A stretch of DNA of 64,000 nucleotides from the NCBI GenBank assembly GCA_030762935.1, contig CM060880.1:11132501-11196500 (forward strand), in the 5' to 3' direction. This stretch comes from Hymenopus coronatus. Its lineage: Eukaryota > Arthropoda > Insecta > Mantodea > Hymenopodidae. Positions 53,901 through 62,429 of this stretch are shown piece after piece. The stretch's first letter is position 1. The number at the start of each line of letters is the position of its first letter. The notes under the pieces are model-generated. The model saw nothing but the letters and a program-made list of their open reading frames with translations, was not told where the DNA came from and did no database searches. Both the position numbers and the translations under genes were made by a program.

Positions 53901-56711
53901 TGAGCGTTGTATTTTACCGTGGAACTGTCTCACTCGTTGAAACCACTCTCAAAGCGCCACTCCACATGGCAGGGAATGATTCTGTTATTCCGTAGTGTCA
54001 CTTTGACTTCTTGGTCATGTCTTGACTGTTACTGTAGGTTCTGACTCATGAATGCTAATCCTAGTTGCGAAGTCGCCTTTCTGTCCGTTTATTTGTTCCT
54101 ATTTCTTTTGTTATGTGGGTGGATTAGAATTATCGCGGATGGAGCCTGTCACCGGGCAGAGTATCGCACATGGGTAATTGTGGCCCTTTGACTTATATGA
54201 TTTCTGGGAGATAGGGATGAGAAAAGAAACCCGAAGGGTGAGTAGATCCGGATGACGACAGACACAAACAAACATAGGGTCCCTAACGCTTCCAGATCGC
54301 CCATCCACAACCCGCCGAACACCATCTTCTGGTTCTTCGACCCTGAAACAGGATGAGTAAGAAAAATATGGACAGAAGAGTTTTTATAGAAAATTAACCA
54401 ACCCAATATTCGCCTACCGACCCGAGAAAACCACGAAAATATGCATGGGACCTCCCAAAAGCAGGCCACAAACTTACCAACTGAGCCATCTCGCTAGGTT
54501 TATGTACATAGGTGGAATTTTAAGTCATGTTAATGAATATCCAATCAGGGGTTTAATGACAAGAGAGGAAGATTATGAAGAAATGTTAAATTGGCCGCCA
54601 TATTATTATTGTACCTACAACCTCCCGAATGCGACTTAGAGAAGCAAAGACCTGAAATATATAGTTATTATGTGATTTTATTGTACTTTATGTATTATAA
54701 TTAAAAATGTTGCCTACATAACTAGATTTGTTTACATTTTCATGGTTAATACATGGTACATTTTATGCTGTGTTGTTTGTAGATATATTTTAGTGCTGTA
54801 AAAATTGGTTTAAGATTATAAAATACATTCAAAACTATGATATGCGTTGAAAAGTGAAAGCGTGTCATCATTTCCAAAAGAGTTTTGAATCAATGAATGA
54901 TAACATAAATATGATAAGAAAATTTCTGAATGTAAAGAACAGCTCAGGGAAAAACCCATAAGTAGCAATTGCTATTAAGAAACAATAAGTGTTTTGAAAA
55001 TAATGCTTTTTCGTTTTGTTTCATATGTGTAGCCCCCTCCCCTTTAACTCCCATGGTTATATAGACTGACTCTTAGTTGTTACTCGTTGAACTGCAGGTT
55101 ATCTTAACGATTGTGTTTGTTTGTTTGTTTGTTTTTTACTTTCTCTACCAAGTTCTAAGCACACATATTAGGAAGAGAAGGTATTGTATTCCACCAAAAA
55201 TTCGTTACTGAGATTTCACCGAATATACATGTTTTAGGGCCCCTGAATTAAAAAAAAACATTTTAACTAAAAGATATGTGGGTAGCATAACTCAAAAAGA
55301 AAAATTCCGTTAGATACCAAAGATGTAACACAAAGACTTTCAGAAAAATCTCCCACCTATAATTGTCCTTCACATGGAACACTTTTTATTTTTTTTTTTT
55401 TTATTTTCTCAAGAAATGGTTTTAACGATCTCGTTTACAATACCATATGTTTAAGATGTTTTTATGACAAACGAAACTTATATTATCTAGAATTTCCTGG
55501 GAATAGACTCTGAAGATATCTTCATTATGGATTATTTTTATAACTGACTATTTCGTTCATGGCACGTGATCGTAAGAAGTGGCCAACCGAGTACATTAAA
55601 TTGTAATCAATCGGAACTCATTATCTCTGAATTTTAATCTTTTGTTTTTATCACACCCACGTGCAATTGTTTTTCTAAATGTATCGCACCCACGTGTCTT
55701 TGGTTTCTCTCTGAACTAATGTTCGTCTCATAATAATAGTATCAGTGTGCAGTGATATTCCCGTACATAATGACGGAAGTTCCAAAACGTTTTGGGGAAA
55801 AGTCTGTCGCTGAAATGGCCATATTAATTGAAAACTCAAAGACGCAGAATACTAAAAACAACAGAGAGAGTGTGCGGAATCAGTTCAACGGATTTTGTAA
55901 GCAACGAGGCCATGATTGATGATATGGACATCAAGTTGCAGTGATTTCAGTGATTTTAGAAATATTATTCTTCGTGTCTATATTGGCTAATCATTGTTAT
56001 TTTATTCACGAAATAGTCTTATTAAATACAACTCGAGCTACAACTTTTCTCGCAACAAGTTGCTCGAGAATTTATCGATATAAGTTGGAGCTCTGTAAGA
56101 GATAGGAAAAAACTTACTACACAAAAAATGTAGATCTCATTACAGTTTGTCATGCAGGAACTTTCTTTTAAGAGTTAACCATTTCTGAAATATCCCCTGT
56201 TATTGGTTTCAGTTTTAAAACACCTGAAATTTTCTCGAACGGGAAATCGGCATTCATTTCATATATCTTTTGTTTTACTCCTCGCCATGCAAAGAGAACA
56301 GAGTTTAATGTCAATCGCATAGCGGCAGGTTTTAAAAGATTTGACTGTCGTATTATTCTATTGTATTCTTTTATTTCCTTACTATTTACAAGGAAAGCAT
56401 GTATTTCTGGTGAAATCTCGGTATGAAATTGTTGGGTGCAATACAATACCTTCTCTATACAATATGTACATAGTACGTGTAAAGAAAGTAAAAAAATTGT
56501 TTTTAATTAACTGTAAGTGAAACCTTTATGAAAATGGATGGACTATTAGTTACGTACCTCCAGCAAGGAACTGTATGGGCAAGGCTCCGATCAGCTTCAT
56601 CTCACAAAGGACAGGCCTCAGGTTCTCGACCAAGACGTTCCGAGGACGGACATGGGCACCCGCAACAAACACCATCTTGTGACCTTCACGTCTCCACTTG
56701 CACATCTTCAT
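44484..56711 (-). CDS. Gr-I: gustatory receptor, CO2-receptor-like, 7 coding exons found
   Basis: Seven minus-strand exons join in frame: 56558-56711, 52595-52851, 50082-50360, 49366-49641, 47135-47209, 45850-45939 and 44484-44594. From ATG 56711 they give 413 codons. Landmarks are ENLRPVLCEMKLIGALPIQF (exon 1), WREICAIVRYINKWEHFQ (exon 2), GIWLELSTLTQELGNAFC (exon 4), SPPVISLGGYVTVNRGLL (exon 6) and TYLVVLLQF (exon 7). The paralogues have a further N-terminal exon joined in phase 1; none was found upstream, though exon 1 does contain a phase-1-compatible AG (ACAG|TG before ATG). A mariner, a piggyBac-like MITE and a donor-derived minisatellite sit in its introns. No internal stop was found. 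Confidence 0.78.
44985..45250 (-). repeat. SINE family A, inverted copy
   Basis: The reverse complement gives a TGGTGTAGTTATTACCATGC head and CGAGTTCAAACCCGG, with the same body as 18945-19240 (GGCGTAAAAATCC, GAGGCCTCTGA). Lies in the last Gr-I intron. Confidence 0.75.
45255..45640. other. Gr-I intron, no feature seen
   Basis: No repeat or coding signal recognised; a small plus-orientation hairpin-element scrap follows at about 45648-45800 (TCTGATGTGCTCCATTCAGA). Confidence 0.4.
45850..45939 (-). CDS. Gr-I exon 6 (30-codon exon)
   Basis: Acceptor TTCTTTGTTACAG, 90 bp encoding ISTFLQTLEM then SPPVISLGGYVTVNRGLLVS, donor TCA|GTATGT. Confidence 0.87.
45971..47106 (+). mobile_element. mariner element inside a short Gr-I intron
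   Basis: The ends share GTCCTAGAAGTACCCGA in inverted orientation (45979-45995 and 47075-47091). Fragments of mariner transposase lie between on the plus strand, antisense to the receptor. About 30 bp separates each end from a Gr-I exon. Exact outer ends are uncertain by a few bases. Confidence 0.85.
46059..47035 (+). pseudogene. mariner transposase, broken
   Basis: The first 40 or so residues are deleted; it starts at ELDSTLGESAPSF. FTTVKYWVVEFKRGR is the second helix-turn-helix region. A frameshift near 46284 and one near 46430 separate the parts. ITMDETWVHHFTPET has the first catalytic acid, a frame-broken LFHQDNAPVHTS near 46730-46765 the second, and AHYSQDLAPSDYFLFPNLKK-like sequence the third. 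It ends NGDYVEK before TAA at 47035. Confidence 0.88.
47135..47209 (-). CDS. Gr-I exon 5 (25-codon mini-exon)
   Basis: Acceptor TTGTGTTTCAG, 75 bp encoding IHVAFRDALLTAQTSLACTR and SLHNE, donor GAG|GTAGGT. Confidence 0.78.
47257..48410 (+). repeat. Hairpin-ended element split by a piggyBac-like insertion
   Basis: Left half 47257-47546 (starts TCTAATGTGTCCCATTCGCA), right half 48093-48410; the halves rejoin at TTTAA/AACTGAAACC as in uninterrupted copies. The hairpin end is missing. Confidence 0.75.
47547..48092. mobile_element. Non-autonomous piggyBac-like element (MITE)
   Basis: A 546-bp insert begins CCCTTTGTTGCCTG and ends CAGGCAACTAAGGG, an imperfect inverted repeat, flanked on both sides by TTAA. 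TTAA targets and CCC/GGG ends are typical of piggyBac. It carries no transposase. The host sequence is the hairpin-ended element, so the insertion is later. Confidence 0.8.
48410..48520 (+). repeat. SINE family B, 3' part
   Basis: Matches 30612-30835 in TAACAGCCCCATGCATG and GCACCGGCGGCGCTGATACG. The tRNA-like head is missing. Confidence 0.6.
48535..48772 (+). repeat. Hairpin-ended element, 3' part
   Basis: Runs from AGGATAGTTTAGAG to AATACAATAAGG; the hairpin is shared with or replaced by the next, inverted copy. Confidence 0.65.
48779..49360 (-). repeat. Hairpin-ended element truncated at the Gr-I exon 4 donor
   Basis: Starts ACTTTCTCTACACGTACTAT with the hairpin and runs to GATTTGAGTTTTAAAATG, where it stops a few bases before the splice donor of exon 4. 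It forms an inverted pair with the preceding copy. Confidence 0.75.
49366..49641 (-). CDS. Gr-I exon 4 (helices 5-6)
   Basis: Acceptor GTAATCTTTGCAG, 92 codons ending VHLFLVCDAASHVQRQ, donor CAG|GTCAGC. The intron becomes hairpin-element sequence within a few bases of this donor. Confidence 0.85.
49715..49945 (-). repeat. SINE-derived fragments (families D and C)
   Basis: 49715-49790 has the CCCGGATAAAACCCACCACA body of family D; 49790-49945 has GAGATTCAAACTCGGGACCT (B box) and GCGAGGTAGACACGCTGC, an inverted family C head. Confidence 0.55.
50082..50360 (-). CDS. Gr-I exon 3
   Basis: Acceptor CTTTTGTTAACAG, 93 codons beginning VLYRRVVGSTLSLDLRRQ and ending AAFRNTSL, donor CTT|GTGAGT. Two hydrophobic segments. 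Confidence 0.87.
50600..50836 (-). repeat. SINE family D
   Basis: On the minus strand the head is ATGACCGAGTGGTTAGACCA; the body has GGCGCAGGGGTGGGTTTTCT and ends near TAGTAAAAGCGGGGTTAAAC. Confidence 0.7.
50838..50899. repeat. (GT)n microsatellite
   Basis: About 30 perfect GT units at the head end of the SINE D copy. Confidence 0.97.
51030..51660. other. Gr-I intron 2, GC-richer unassigned repeat
   Basis: Sequence with GACTCGGGAAAACCCCCGAA and GTTACGGACGCTCCATAGTG resembles a moderately repeated SINE body or older transposon. No coding region is supported. Confidence 0.35.
51664..52594. repeat. About 88-bp minisatellite built from exon end plus splice donor (Gr-I exon 2)
   Basis: About 11 units lie immediately downstream of Gr-I exon 2. 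On the minus strand each reads as the last 12 codons of the exon (IVRYINKWEHFQ) followed by GTGAGTCAG and about 40 bp of intron. Plus-strand marks ACTCACCTGG occur at 51737, 51816, 52324, 52413, 52501 and at the real donor 52589, with ACTTACCTGG at 51992; variants at 51904, 52062, 52148 and 52236 have lost part of the site. Spacing is mostly 88 bp. Units nearest the exon are most alike. Confidence 0.92.
52595..52851 (-). CDS. Gr-I exon 2 (helices 1-2)
   Basis: Acceptor CTATTGTGCAG, two bases, 85 codons (VGVQFSLRSLAMIYSLLIYL...), donor CAG|GTGAGT. The end of this exon is the founder of the 88-bp minisatellite that follows. Confidence 0.88.
52870..53400. other. Gr-I intron 1, proximal part
   Basis: AT-rich and no recognised repeat. 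A plus-strand 66-codon hydrophobic frame at 53042-53242 looks like chance AT-rich coding. Confidence 0.4.
53405..53960. repeat. Unclassified GC-richer repeat with SINE-like end
   Basis: An open minus-strand frame (53750-53409) has no known motif. 53775-53960 reads, on the minus strand, like a tRNA-derived head (GGGAATCGAACTCGGGGCC in plus orientation is a B box complement). Inverted GATCCCAAAGTC and GACTTTGGGAT lie at 53579 and 53652. Confidence 0.4.
54245..54510 (-). repeat. SINE-like element, family H
   Basis: On the minus strand the head is CTAGCGAGATGGCTCAGTTG, an A-box-like start; the body contains ATATTGGGTTGGTTAATTTT and GGTTTTCTCGGGTCGGTAGG. The 5' end of gene-like sequence was not seen. 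Confidence 0.45.
54515..55130. other. Gr-I intron 1, no feature seen
   Basis: AT-rich, nothing recognised. Confidence 0.4.
55138..56394 (-). repeat. Hairpin-ended element with a 550-bp insertion
   Basis: Starts ACTTTCTCTACCAAGTTCTA with a diverged hairpin. Element sequence is interrupted at about 55545 and resumes near 56095 (GTAAGAGATAGG). It breaks off at TATTTACAAGG (56394). Confidence 0.7.
55545..56095 (+). pseudogene. Possible Crypton/KIAA1958-like recombinase N-terminal scrap within an insertion
   Basis: Within the insertion a 49-codon frame from ATG 55770 reads MTEVPKRFGEKSVAEMAILI, later NTKNNRESVRNQFNGFCKQR, then a stop. The NTKxxxxxxVxxFxxFCxxRG pattern resembles the N-terminal domain of Crypton-type tyrosine recombinase derivatives. 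No recombinase domain follows. The call is tentative. Confidence 0.3.
56395..56490 (+). repeat. Hairpin end of an inverted element copy
   Basis: AAGCATGTATTTCTGGTGAA through GTGTAAAGAAAGT, i.e. only the hairpin end, fused directly to the broken end of the preceding copy. Confidence 0.7.
56558..56711 (-). CDS. Gr-I first exon found
   Basis: ATG at 56711 (MKMCKWRREG) to donor G|GTACGT; ends GALPIQFLAG plus one base, phase 1 like the paralogues. The frame is open upstream to 56753, so an acceptor rather than the ATG may define its start. Confidence 0.65.
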
Positions 56712-56859
56712 CCTCACTGTCTCAGAGTAACACCAGAGTATCGATTGGCCCACCCGCTGTTAATTCTCACAGCAAACTCGTTTATCAAGATGAACGCATT
56801 CTAAATTTATCAGCTTGTGTTTTACGACCTGACACATGACACCTTCGTTTGTGTTTTTA

Positions 56860-57240
56860 CTGTCAGGACAAGCGTTGAAGAGGAGGTGGAGGAGGAGGGG
56901 CAGAAGAGCACGTAGAAGGAGGAGGAGGGTCAAAGGATGAAGAGAAGGAATAGAGATTGTAATTACATTAATGGTATAATAAAATTTGTATGAACCATAA
57001 TGTATGCTTCGTCCAATGAGTACATAAATACAAATAAAACATTGAAGCGCCATTAGCACTGAGTCTCCGTAAAGTCAGCCATAAATATGAAGAGAGGAGC
57101 AGGAGCAGAAGATAAAAGAGGAGGAGAGACAGAAAAAAAAAGTAAGAGTAGGAGGGGCAGAAGGAGTAAGATAACAAGTTACAGAAAAAGAAGAGGGAAG
57201 AGAAGGAGAAAGAGCAGAACAGGACGAGGTCTAGAAAGTG
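56860..57240. repeat. Purine-rich low-complexity tracts
   Basis: Two GGAGGAGG/GAAGAAG-rich stretches (56875-56950 and 57085-57240) lie upstream of Gr-I exon 1. A Lys/Arg-rich plus-strand frame here is an artefact of this composition. Confidence 0.7.
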
Positions 57241-57417
57241 ATCAGCCGCTGTTTCCCCTCATTCCAGGTGGTCCACCAGGATCTGACATTCAGCATGAAG
57301 TTCATAGACAACTAAACTTCGATCTCAGTTCATATTCCAGGATCCAGCTGTCAACAACCGCTTAAATTTAATGAAAGAGAAAAACCTCGACAACTTTTTC
57401 ACACTTTGGTAATGAAA

Positions 57418-57559
57418 TACTTACAAGGAAGCAAGTAATTAAGACAGTTTCTGCTAATGTGTATCTCGACTATCATAAAGTACATAGAAGAATATATGTT
57501 TTAATAAGAATTTGGTATAGCGATGTAGAGGAAGTCATGTGAATGAAATACATCAGATT
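57418..57559 (-). repeat. TCTGATG end of a broken hairpin element
   Basis: Starts TTACAAGGAAGCAAGTAATT, exactly where the copy at 55138-56394 breaks off, and ends AAATACATCAGA. Together they look like one element torn apart around Gr-I exon 1. Confidence 0.7.
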
Positions 57560-58290
57560 TTTTTTCATGAGTGTGTAATGCGGAGTTTTAGGATACAAAA
57601 ATTCCCCGGTGTAGTAGACTGTGTGTGGAGCCTGCATACAGGTGTTCCGGGCCGGACCATAAAACGACTGCTCTGTACTTGTAAGTCTTGGGCTTCATAG
57701 CTAACCACTATCATTAGCTCTGCCATGTCAATCACTAGCTCAAACAAGGTTTTAAGTCAATCCTTTGTTTCCTAATGCTAGGTTCTTGTAAATCTTCTAA
57801 GCGAAAACTGTTGAAGGCGATATTTATTTCCGTATGGATCAGTTACGCCGTGCTGTGTGAAAAGCAGACTGCTCCGCTGATGCTTTAAAGGGATATGTCA
57901 CATTAAATAGCTATACTTTAAATTGCATAGCATTTCCTTTTATAGACAGAAGAAATGGTTATTACTTTCACATAAACTAAAGTGCGTTACCTGTTGTTCC
58001 TATTTTCTCATTAAATATCATGTTGTTGATGTGTACTGTACACGCCTACAAACTTAATTGTGCTCGTGGGTGACTGATATGTAGAGTAGATTACAAGCGT
58101 GTGTTTGCGCTGGGTACACAATAAACTTGCCGCAGCTGCAAGTGAAGGCTGCTCATTGCATGACGCAATGAAAGCGAAACGCGCTTGTCCCACTTGTCAT
58201 AATTAAACACCAATAAATACTTCAAATAATACATAAACGTTTTTAAAGGGTAAGCATTTTAATTCTTCTTTTTTTTTCTCCTTTTCCCCA
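57560..58290. other. 5' flank of Gr-I, no confirmed exon
   Basis: A short minus-strand frame MIFNEKIGTT ending ACA G|GTAACG (about 58022-57989) has a phase-1 donor as the missing first exon would need, but shows no similarity to the first exons of the paralogues. Confidence 0.25.
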
Positions 58291-58299
58291 AGAAGTATT

Positions 58300-58737
58300 G
58301 ATTCTATGTCGAGATTTCACCGAAGAATGTTTTCAGGTTCTCAATAAAACAATCTTTCTTTTTTTTTGTATGGTATTTATAGTAGGTAAGTGGCAATATT
58401 GTCTTCCGTCTCAAAATTCGACATCGAGAATTCACCGAGGAAACACAATTTTGAAGTCTTCCGTATTCCGAAAAAGCATTTTTTTAAAAAAAAATCTCCC
58501 TATTTGTATGCATGTATAACATAAAACGGTAAGTTTTGATAAACTTGATAGATATTGAAGTTCCATATCTTGCAAAGATGCGACACGAAGATTTTCGAGA
58601 AAATTGTTCCCCAATCCAAAATAAATCATCTTTTACCTGAAAAAATCTTCGATAGCTTTCACTTTCTAAAAAAAATGACTATAATGATTTTGATCAAAAT
58701 GTTATACATTTCAAATAATTAAATGACTAATTACATT

Positions 58738-58776
<39 letters not shown>

Positions 58777-58860
58777 ATTTTGCATGACTAGTAAATCATA
58801 AGAGACAGCAAAAACCTTAGTACACAGAGAATATGGTTCTGTTTGAAATGAACAATTTCT
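58300..58860 (-). repeat. Hairpin-ended element, rearranged
   Basis: Two partly duplicated starts (GATTTCACCGAAGAATG near 58311, GAATTCACCGAGGAAAC near 58427), internal blocks, and an (AT)n run at 58740-58774. Confidence 0.6.
58740..58774. repeat. (AT)n microsatellite
   Basis: About 17 AT units within a hairpin-ended element. Confidence 0.95.
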
Positions 58861-58864
58861 TTTA

Positions 58865-59080
58865 TTTCTTTTGGTAGTGTTTAACGTCCGCTTTTACTAC
58901 TTGTGGCACTGCAGGCGATGACACTGGTGATACATAAAATGAAGATGAAGCACCGGTGGAATGCGATGGCGGGGAAAACCGGAGAAAACCCGTCCCTACG
59001 CCGCTTTGTCCACCACAGATCTCGCATGCGGTCGCTTGGGTGAGAGGCGAGTGGACTAACCGCTTTGCCACGGCGAACGC
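58865..59080 (-). repeat. SINE family D
   Basis: Same body as 50600-50836 (GGCGTAGGGACGGGTTTTCT on the minus strand), inserted in the preceding hairpin-ended element. Confidence 0.65.
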
Positions 59081-59445
59081 GTTTTGTGGCATAGCCATTT
59101 CCAAGATATCCGTGTTTATAATAGTGCTAGTCGATCACGGTGTGAATACGTTGAGTGGTAAGACGAACTAAGCAGTTAGGGTGGAGCATTGGAAGTGCAG
59201 TGAGGTAAAGAAACATACGCAGAGGTGCTGCTTCGAGAAAACTAATGCGAAGACAGCAGCAGTTTAATGGCGTTTTCTCGTGCAACTGTACCTTCCCATT
59301 AAAAGGAGATTCGAAATTATTGTTGTCGCTAAGTTGGTACAACTTTCCTCTATACCCACGCGGAGTTTGATCGTCATCTGTCATCTAGTTTGTTTACAGT
59401 ACGCAATTTTGTTAGTTCATCTCAAAGGTGATTTTAGATTTTACG

Positions 59446-60345
59446 ATGGATACAAATATTGAAGAAATCTGTCTCAAATTTTGCATTGCAAATGGTATTT
59501 CGTGTGCCGAATGGCTGAAAATGCTACAGAGGGCTTACGGTGAATCAACTTTATCAAAAACACGTGCATATGAGTGGTACAGTGCATTCAAAAGTGATCG
59601 AGATGTAGTGGAAGATTTACCTCGCTCTGGTCGGCCATCAATGGTTTCAACATCGCTAAAGTGAAGAAAATTGTGTCTGAAAATCATCATTTAGGTCTAA
59701 GAGAGATTGCCACTGAACTTTCTGTGTCTCAAGAATCGATTCGTACCATTTTAAACGATTGTTTGGGCATGACACGCGTAGCAGCTCGGTTAGTTCCGAA
59801 AGACTTGACTTTTCTACAAAAACTCAATCGCGTAAGGATTGCTGAAGACATGCTAGAATGAGCCAGTTCCGACCCCACATTCATGAAACGCATTGTAACT
59901 GGTGATGAGACGTGGGTTTACGAGTTTGACACTCAAACCGGTCAACAAGCTTCCGAATGGCGCCCTCCAACTGAACCGAAACCTAAAAGGGCACGTCAAA
60001 CTCGATCAAAACTGAAGGTCATGTTGACAGCTTTTTTCGATTATCGCGGTGTTGTGCACTCAGAGTTCTTGCCAGAAGGTCAGATGGTAAATAAAGACTA
60101 TTATCTAAACGTTATGCGGCGTTTGAGAGAACAAATACGGCGAAAAAGGCCAGATTTGTGGAATGACAACTCATGGATTCTGCACCACGATAACGCACCA
60201 GCTCACAAGGCTATTATTGAGAATGAATTTCTGGCCAAAAACTCAACAAATTTCATCGAACAACCACCGTATTCACCTGGTCTGGCTCCTGCTAATTTCT
60301 TTCTCTTTCCAAAACTCAAGTTACCACTTCGAGGCACCCGTTTTC
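59446..60345 (+). pseudogene. mariner transposase, broken, C-terminus deleted
   Basis: ATG at 59446 (MDTNIEEICLKFCIANGISC). A frameshift near 59650 and a TGA near 59859 interrupt it. GDETWVYEFDTQT holds the first catalytic acid and LHHDNAPAHK the second; the third is changed (PYSPGLAPANFFLFPKLK, with N where D is normal). The protein then jumps at TRFQ straight into an inverted-repeat-like end (GATACTTCTGGGACAGCCCT at 60351-60370), losing the last 60 or so residues. I could not find a matching left terminal repeat. Confidence 0.88.
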
Positions 60346-60384
60346 AGTTGGATACTTCTGGGACAGCCCTCGTATTGTGTCATT

Positions 60385-60820
60385 CTACACAAAAACAGTA
60401 TAACTTATATCTTATACATTGAAAGCTGAGGTGGGACGAGAGAGTGAACTGTTGCATAGCCATTATTTTCACGCGCTATAAGAGCGGTGTGTGTCATATT
60501 TTTGTTACACTCTGTACACCAGTCACCATGCTGGTCAGCAGTTCTACAACTTATGCTGTGACATATATCATGTAGTGCAGAAATAAGCGTGAGTTGTTTC
60601 AAGTTTATGTAGGTAATTAAACAGCACTTGACACTTCATCGCTGGCGAGTATCTAGGTCATGACCAGTACTCCCTTACACGGGCTCTTATTGCTTGTGGT
60701 CAATTGCAATAAACAGGAAAATGTTTAATATACGACAGTATCTCTCTTTATTAACATTTCAGAACATTGTATTTCCAATTCCGCATAGTGCTTTTGACTC
60801 TAAAGGATACTCATATATGC
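60385..60820. other. No feature seen
   Basis: Unique-looking sequence without a supported gene. Confidence 0.35.
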
Positions 60821-60892
60821 AGAAATCTGATGTTACATGACACGACTTCCTCTAGCTGTTCTGCGACAAACTTTTCTTACAAAAGCTTAGTT

Positions 60893-62102
60893 TTATTTTC
60901 TCTAGCACATATATACACACAATGTGCATAGTAAATAGAGAAGCTATTGTATTCAACGCAAAAATTTGAAACGGAGATTTCACCAAAAATCCATCTTTGA
61001 GACTCCCTGAATCCCCCCAAAAAGAGAAGCATTTTTTATAAAAATGTCCTTGAATCTGTGTCTGTGGGCAGCATAGCTCAGAAATGAAAAGTCTGTTAAA
61101 TACCAAACTTGGTATTTAGGATCAGTATCTTCCAATGATAGGCGGCGCCGTAGGTGAGTGGTTAGACCGCTCGCCTTCCATCTAGGCGGCCCGGGTTCGA
61201 TCCCCATGCGCCTGCATGTGGGATTCGTGGTGAACGAAGCACCGTTTGGTGCGTTTTCTCCGGGTCCTCCGCAATTTCTCTAATTGCTCCATTATCACCT
61301 TTCCAATCATCAATTTCGCTTACATTTCATGTCATCCACTTCCTCATATTCCTGCCTGACTACGGGCCAACCCCTCGTAACAGGTTCTCCTTTCTGTGGT
61401 TTCGTGCCGTAGGCTCCCCGACAGGCTTCTGACCCCTAGGCATTGGCTTGTAAGTCCTAGGGGGGTGTCAGTCGGGGAGGGTAAGCCGATTACGAATCTT
61501 CCAATGATGCCACACGGAGATTTTCAAGAAAATCCCCATATCCCCAATTACATGGAACATATTTTCGAAAGTTTTGACTTTCTAAAAAATGGCTCTAACG
61601 ATTTTTAATACAGTTTTAAAGATATTTTCATGAAAAACGAAATATTAGCAGCCTCTGAAGAACACAGTTCTGGATGACTATTGCATAACTGGTAAATCGT
61701 AAGAGATAGACAAAAATCTACTACATAAAAATGTATATCACATCAAAACTCAGAATTTGTGTCATATACATTTTTGTTGTGGAACTAACCGTTTTCGAGA
61801 TTATCCTTGTTATTGTTTCAATTTTAAAATACTTATAATTTTCTCAGACAGAAAGTTGCCCGTGTTTCTTTCGTTTTACTCCTGGCCATGTAAAGAAGCC
61901 AATTGCATAGTAGCGGCTTTCAAAACATTTGACTATCGCTTTAGCATAGTGCATCCCTTTAGTTCCTTTCTACTTATAAGGAACTAAGTAATAAGAAATT
62001 CTGCTAATGTTTATCTCGACTAGCATGGTGTAGAGAGAAGAATAATCTTTTATAAGAAGTTTGTTTGCAGAGAAAGTCATGTGAATGGAACACATCTGAT
62101 TT
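60893..62102 (-). repeat. Hairpin-ended element interrupted by a SINE
   Basis: Hairpin half 60893-61139 and TCTGATG half 61496-62102 (ends GGAACACATCTGA). The SINE E between them is flanked by a duplication of element sequence. A 65-bp plus-orientation scrap precedes it at about 60824. Confidence 0.75.
61140..61495 (+). repeat. SINE family E with 13-bp target-site duplication
   Basis: tRNA-like head GTAGGTGAGTGGTTAGACCG with GCCCGGGTTCGATCCC, a body with TGCGTTTTCTCCGGGTCCTC, and a 3' part with CTAGGGGGGTGTCAGTCGGG. It is flanked by ATCTTCCAATGAT at 61127-61139 and 61496-61508, a perfect target duplication. Confidence 0.85.
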
Positions 62103-62429
62103 TTTCAATAAATAATTGAATGGTGTGGAGCAAATTTTCAAAATAGTAAAGGCTACAATATTATTATATTAATTAAGAAGTAATATCTCTGGAACTTAAT
62201 TTTAAAATATTTATGAACCTTTGTGTAGATGTTGCGACATGATTGTCCAGCTTTCTTTAGATTATTTTATTACCTATTTTAATTTTAATTATTTCATTAT
62301 TCATGTGAAAACATAAAAAACGGGTGAGCCTTTAACTTTTTACCAAATAATATCCTGTTCAAATATACAATTAACTCATTTACAAGTATGATCTAGTTTA
62401 ATTTTATCTATCACTTCATTTTTCTTTTC

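Noticed and set aside
57087..57365. Plus-strand Lys/Arg-rich 92-codon frame
   Set aside because: It is produced by purine-rich low-complexity DNA.
57989..58022. Short frame MIFNEKIGTT with a phase-1 donor as the missing Gr-I first exon
   Set aside because: The phase fits but there is no similarity to the first exons of the other genes, and ten codons is too little evidence.
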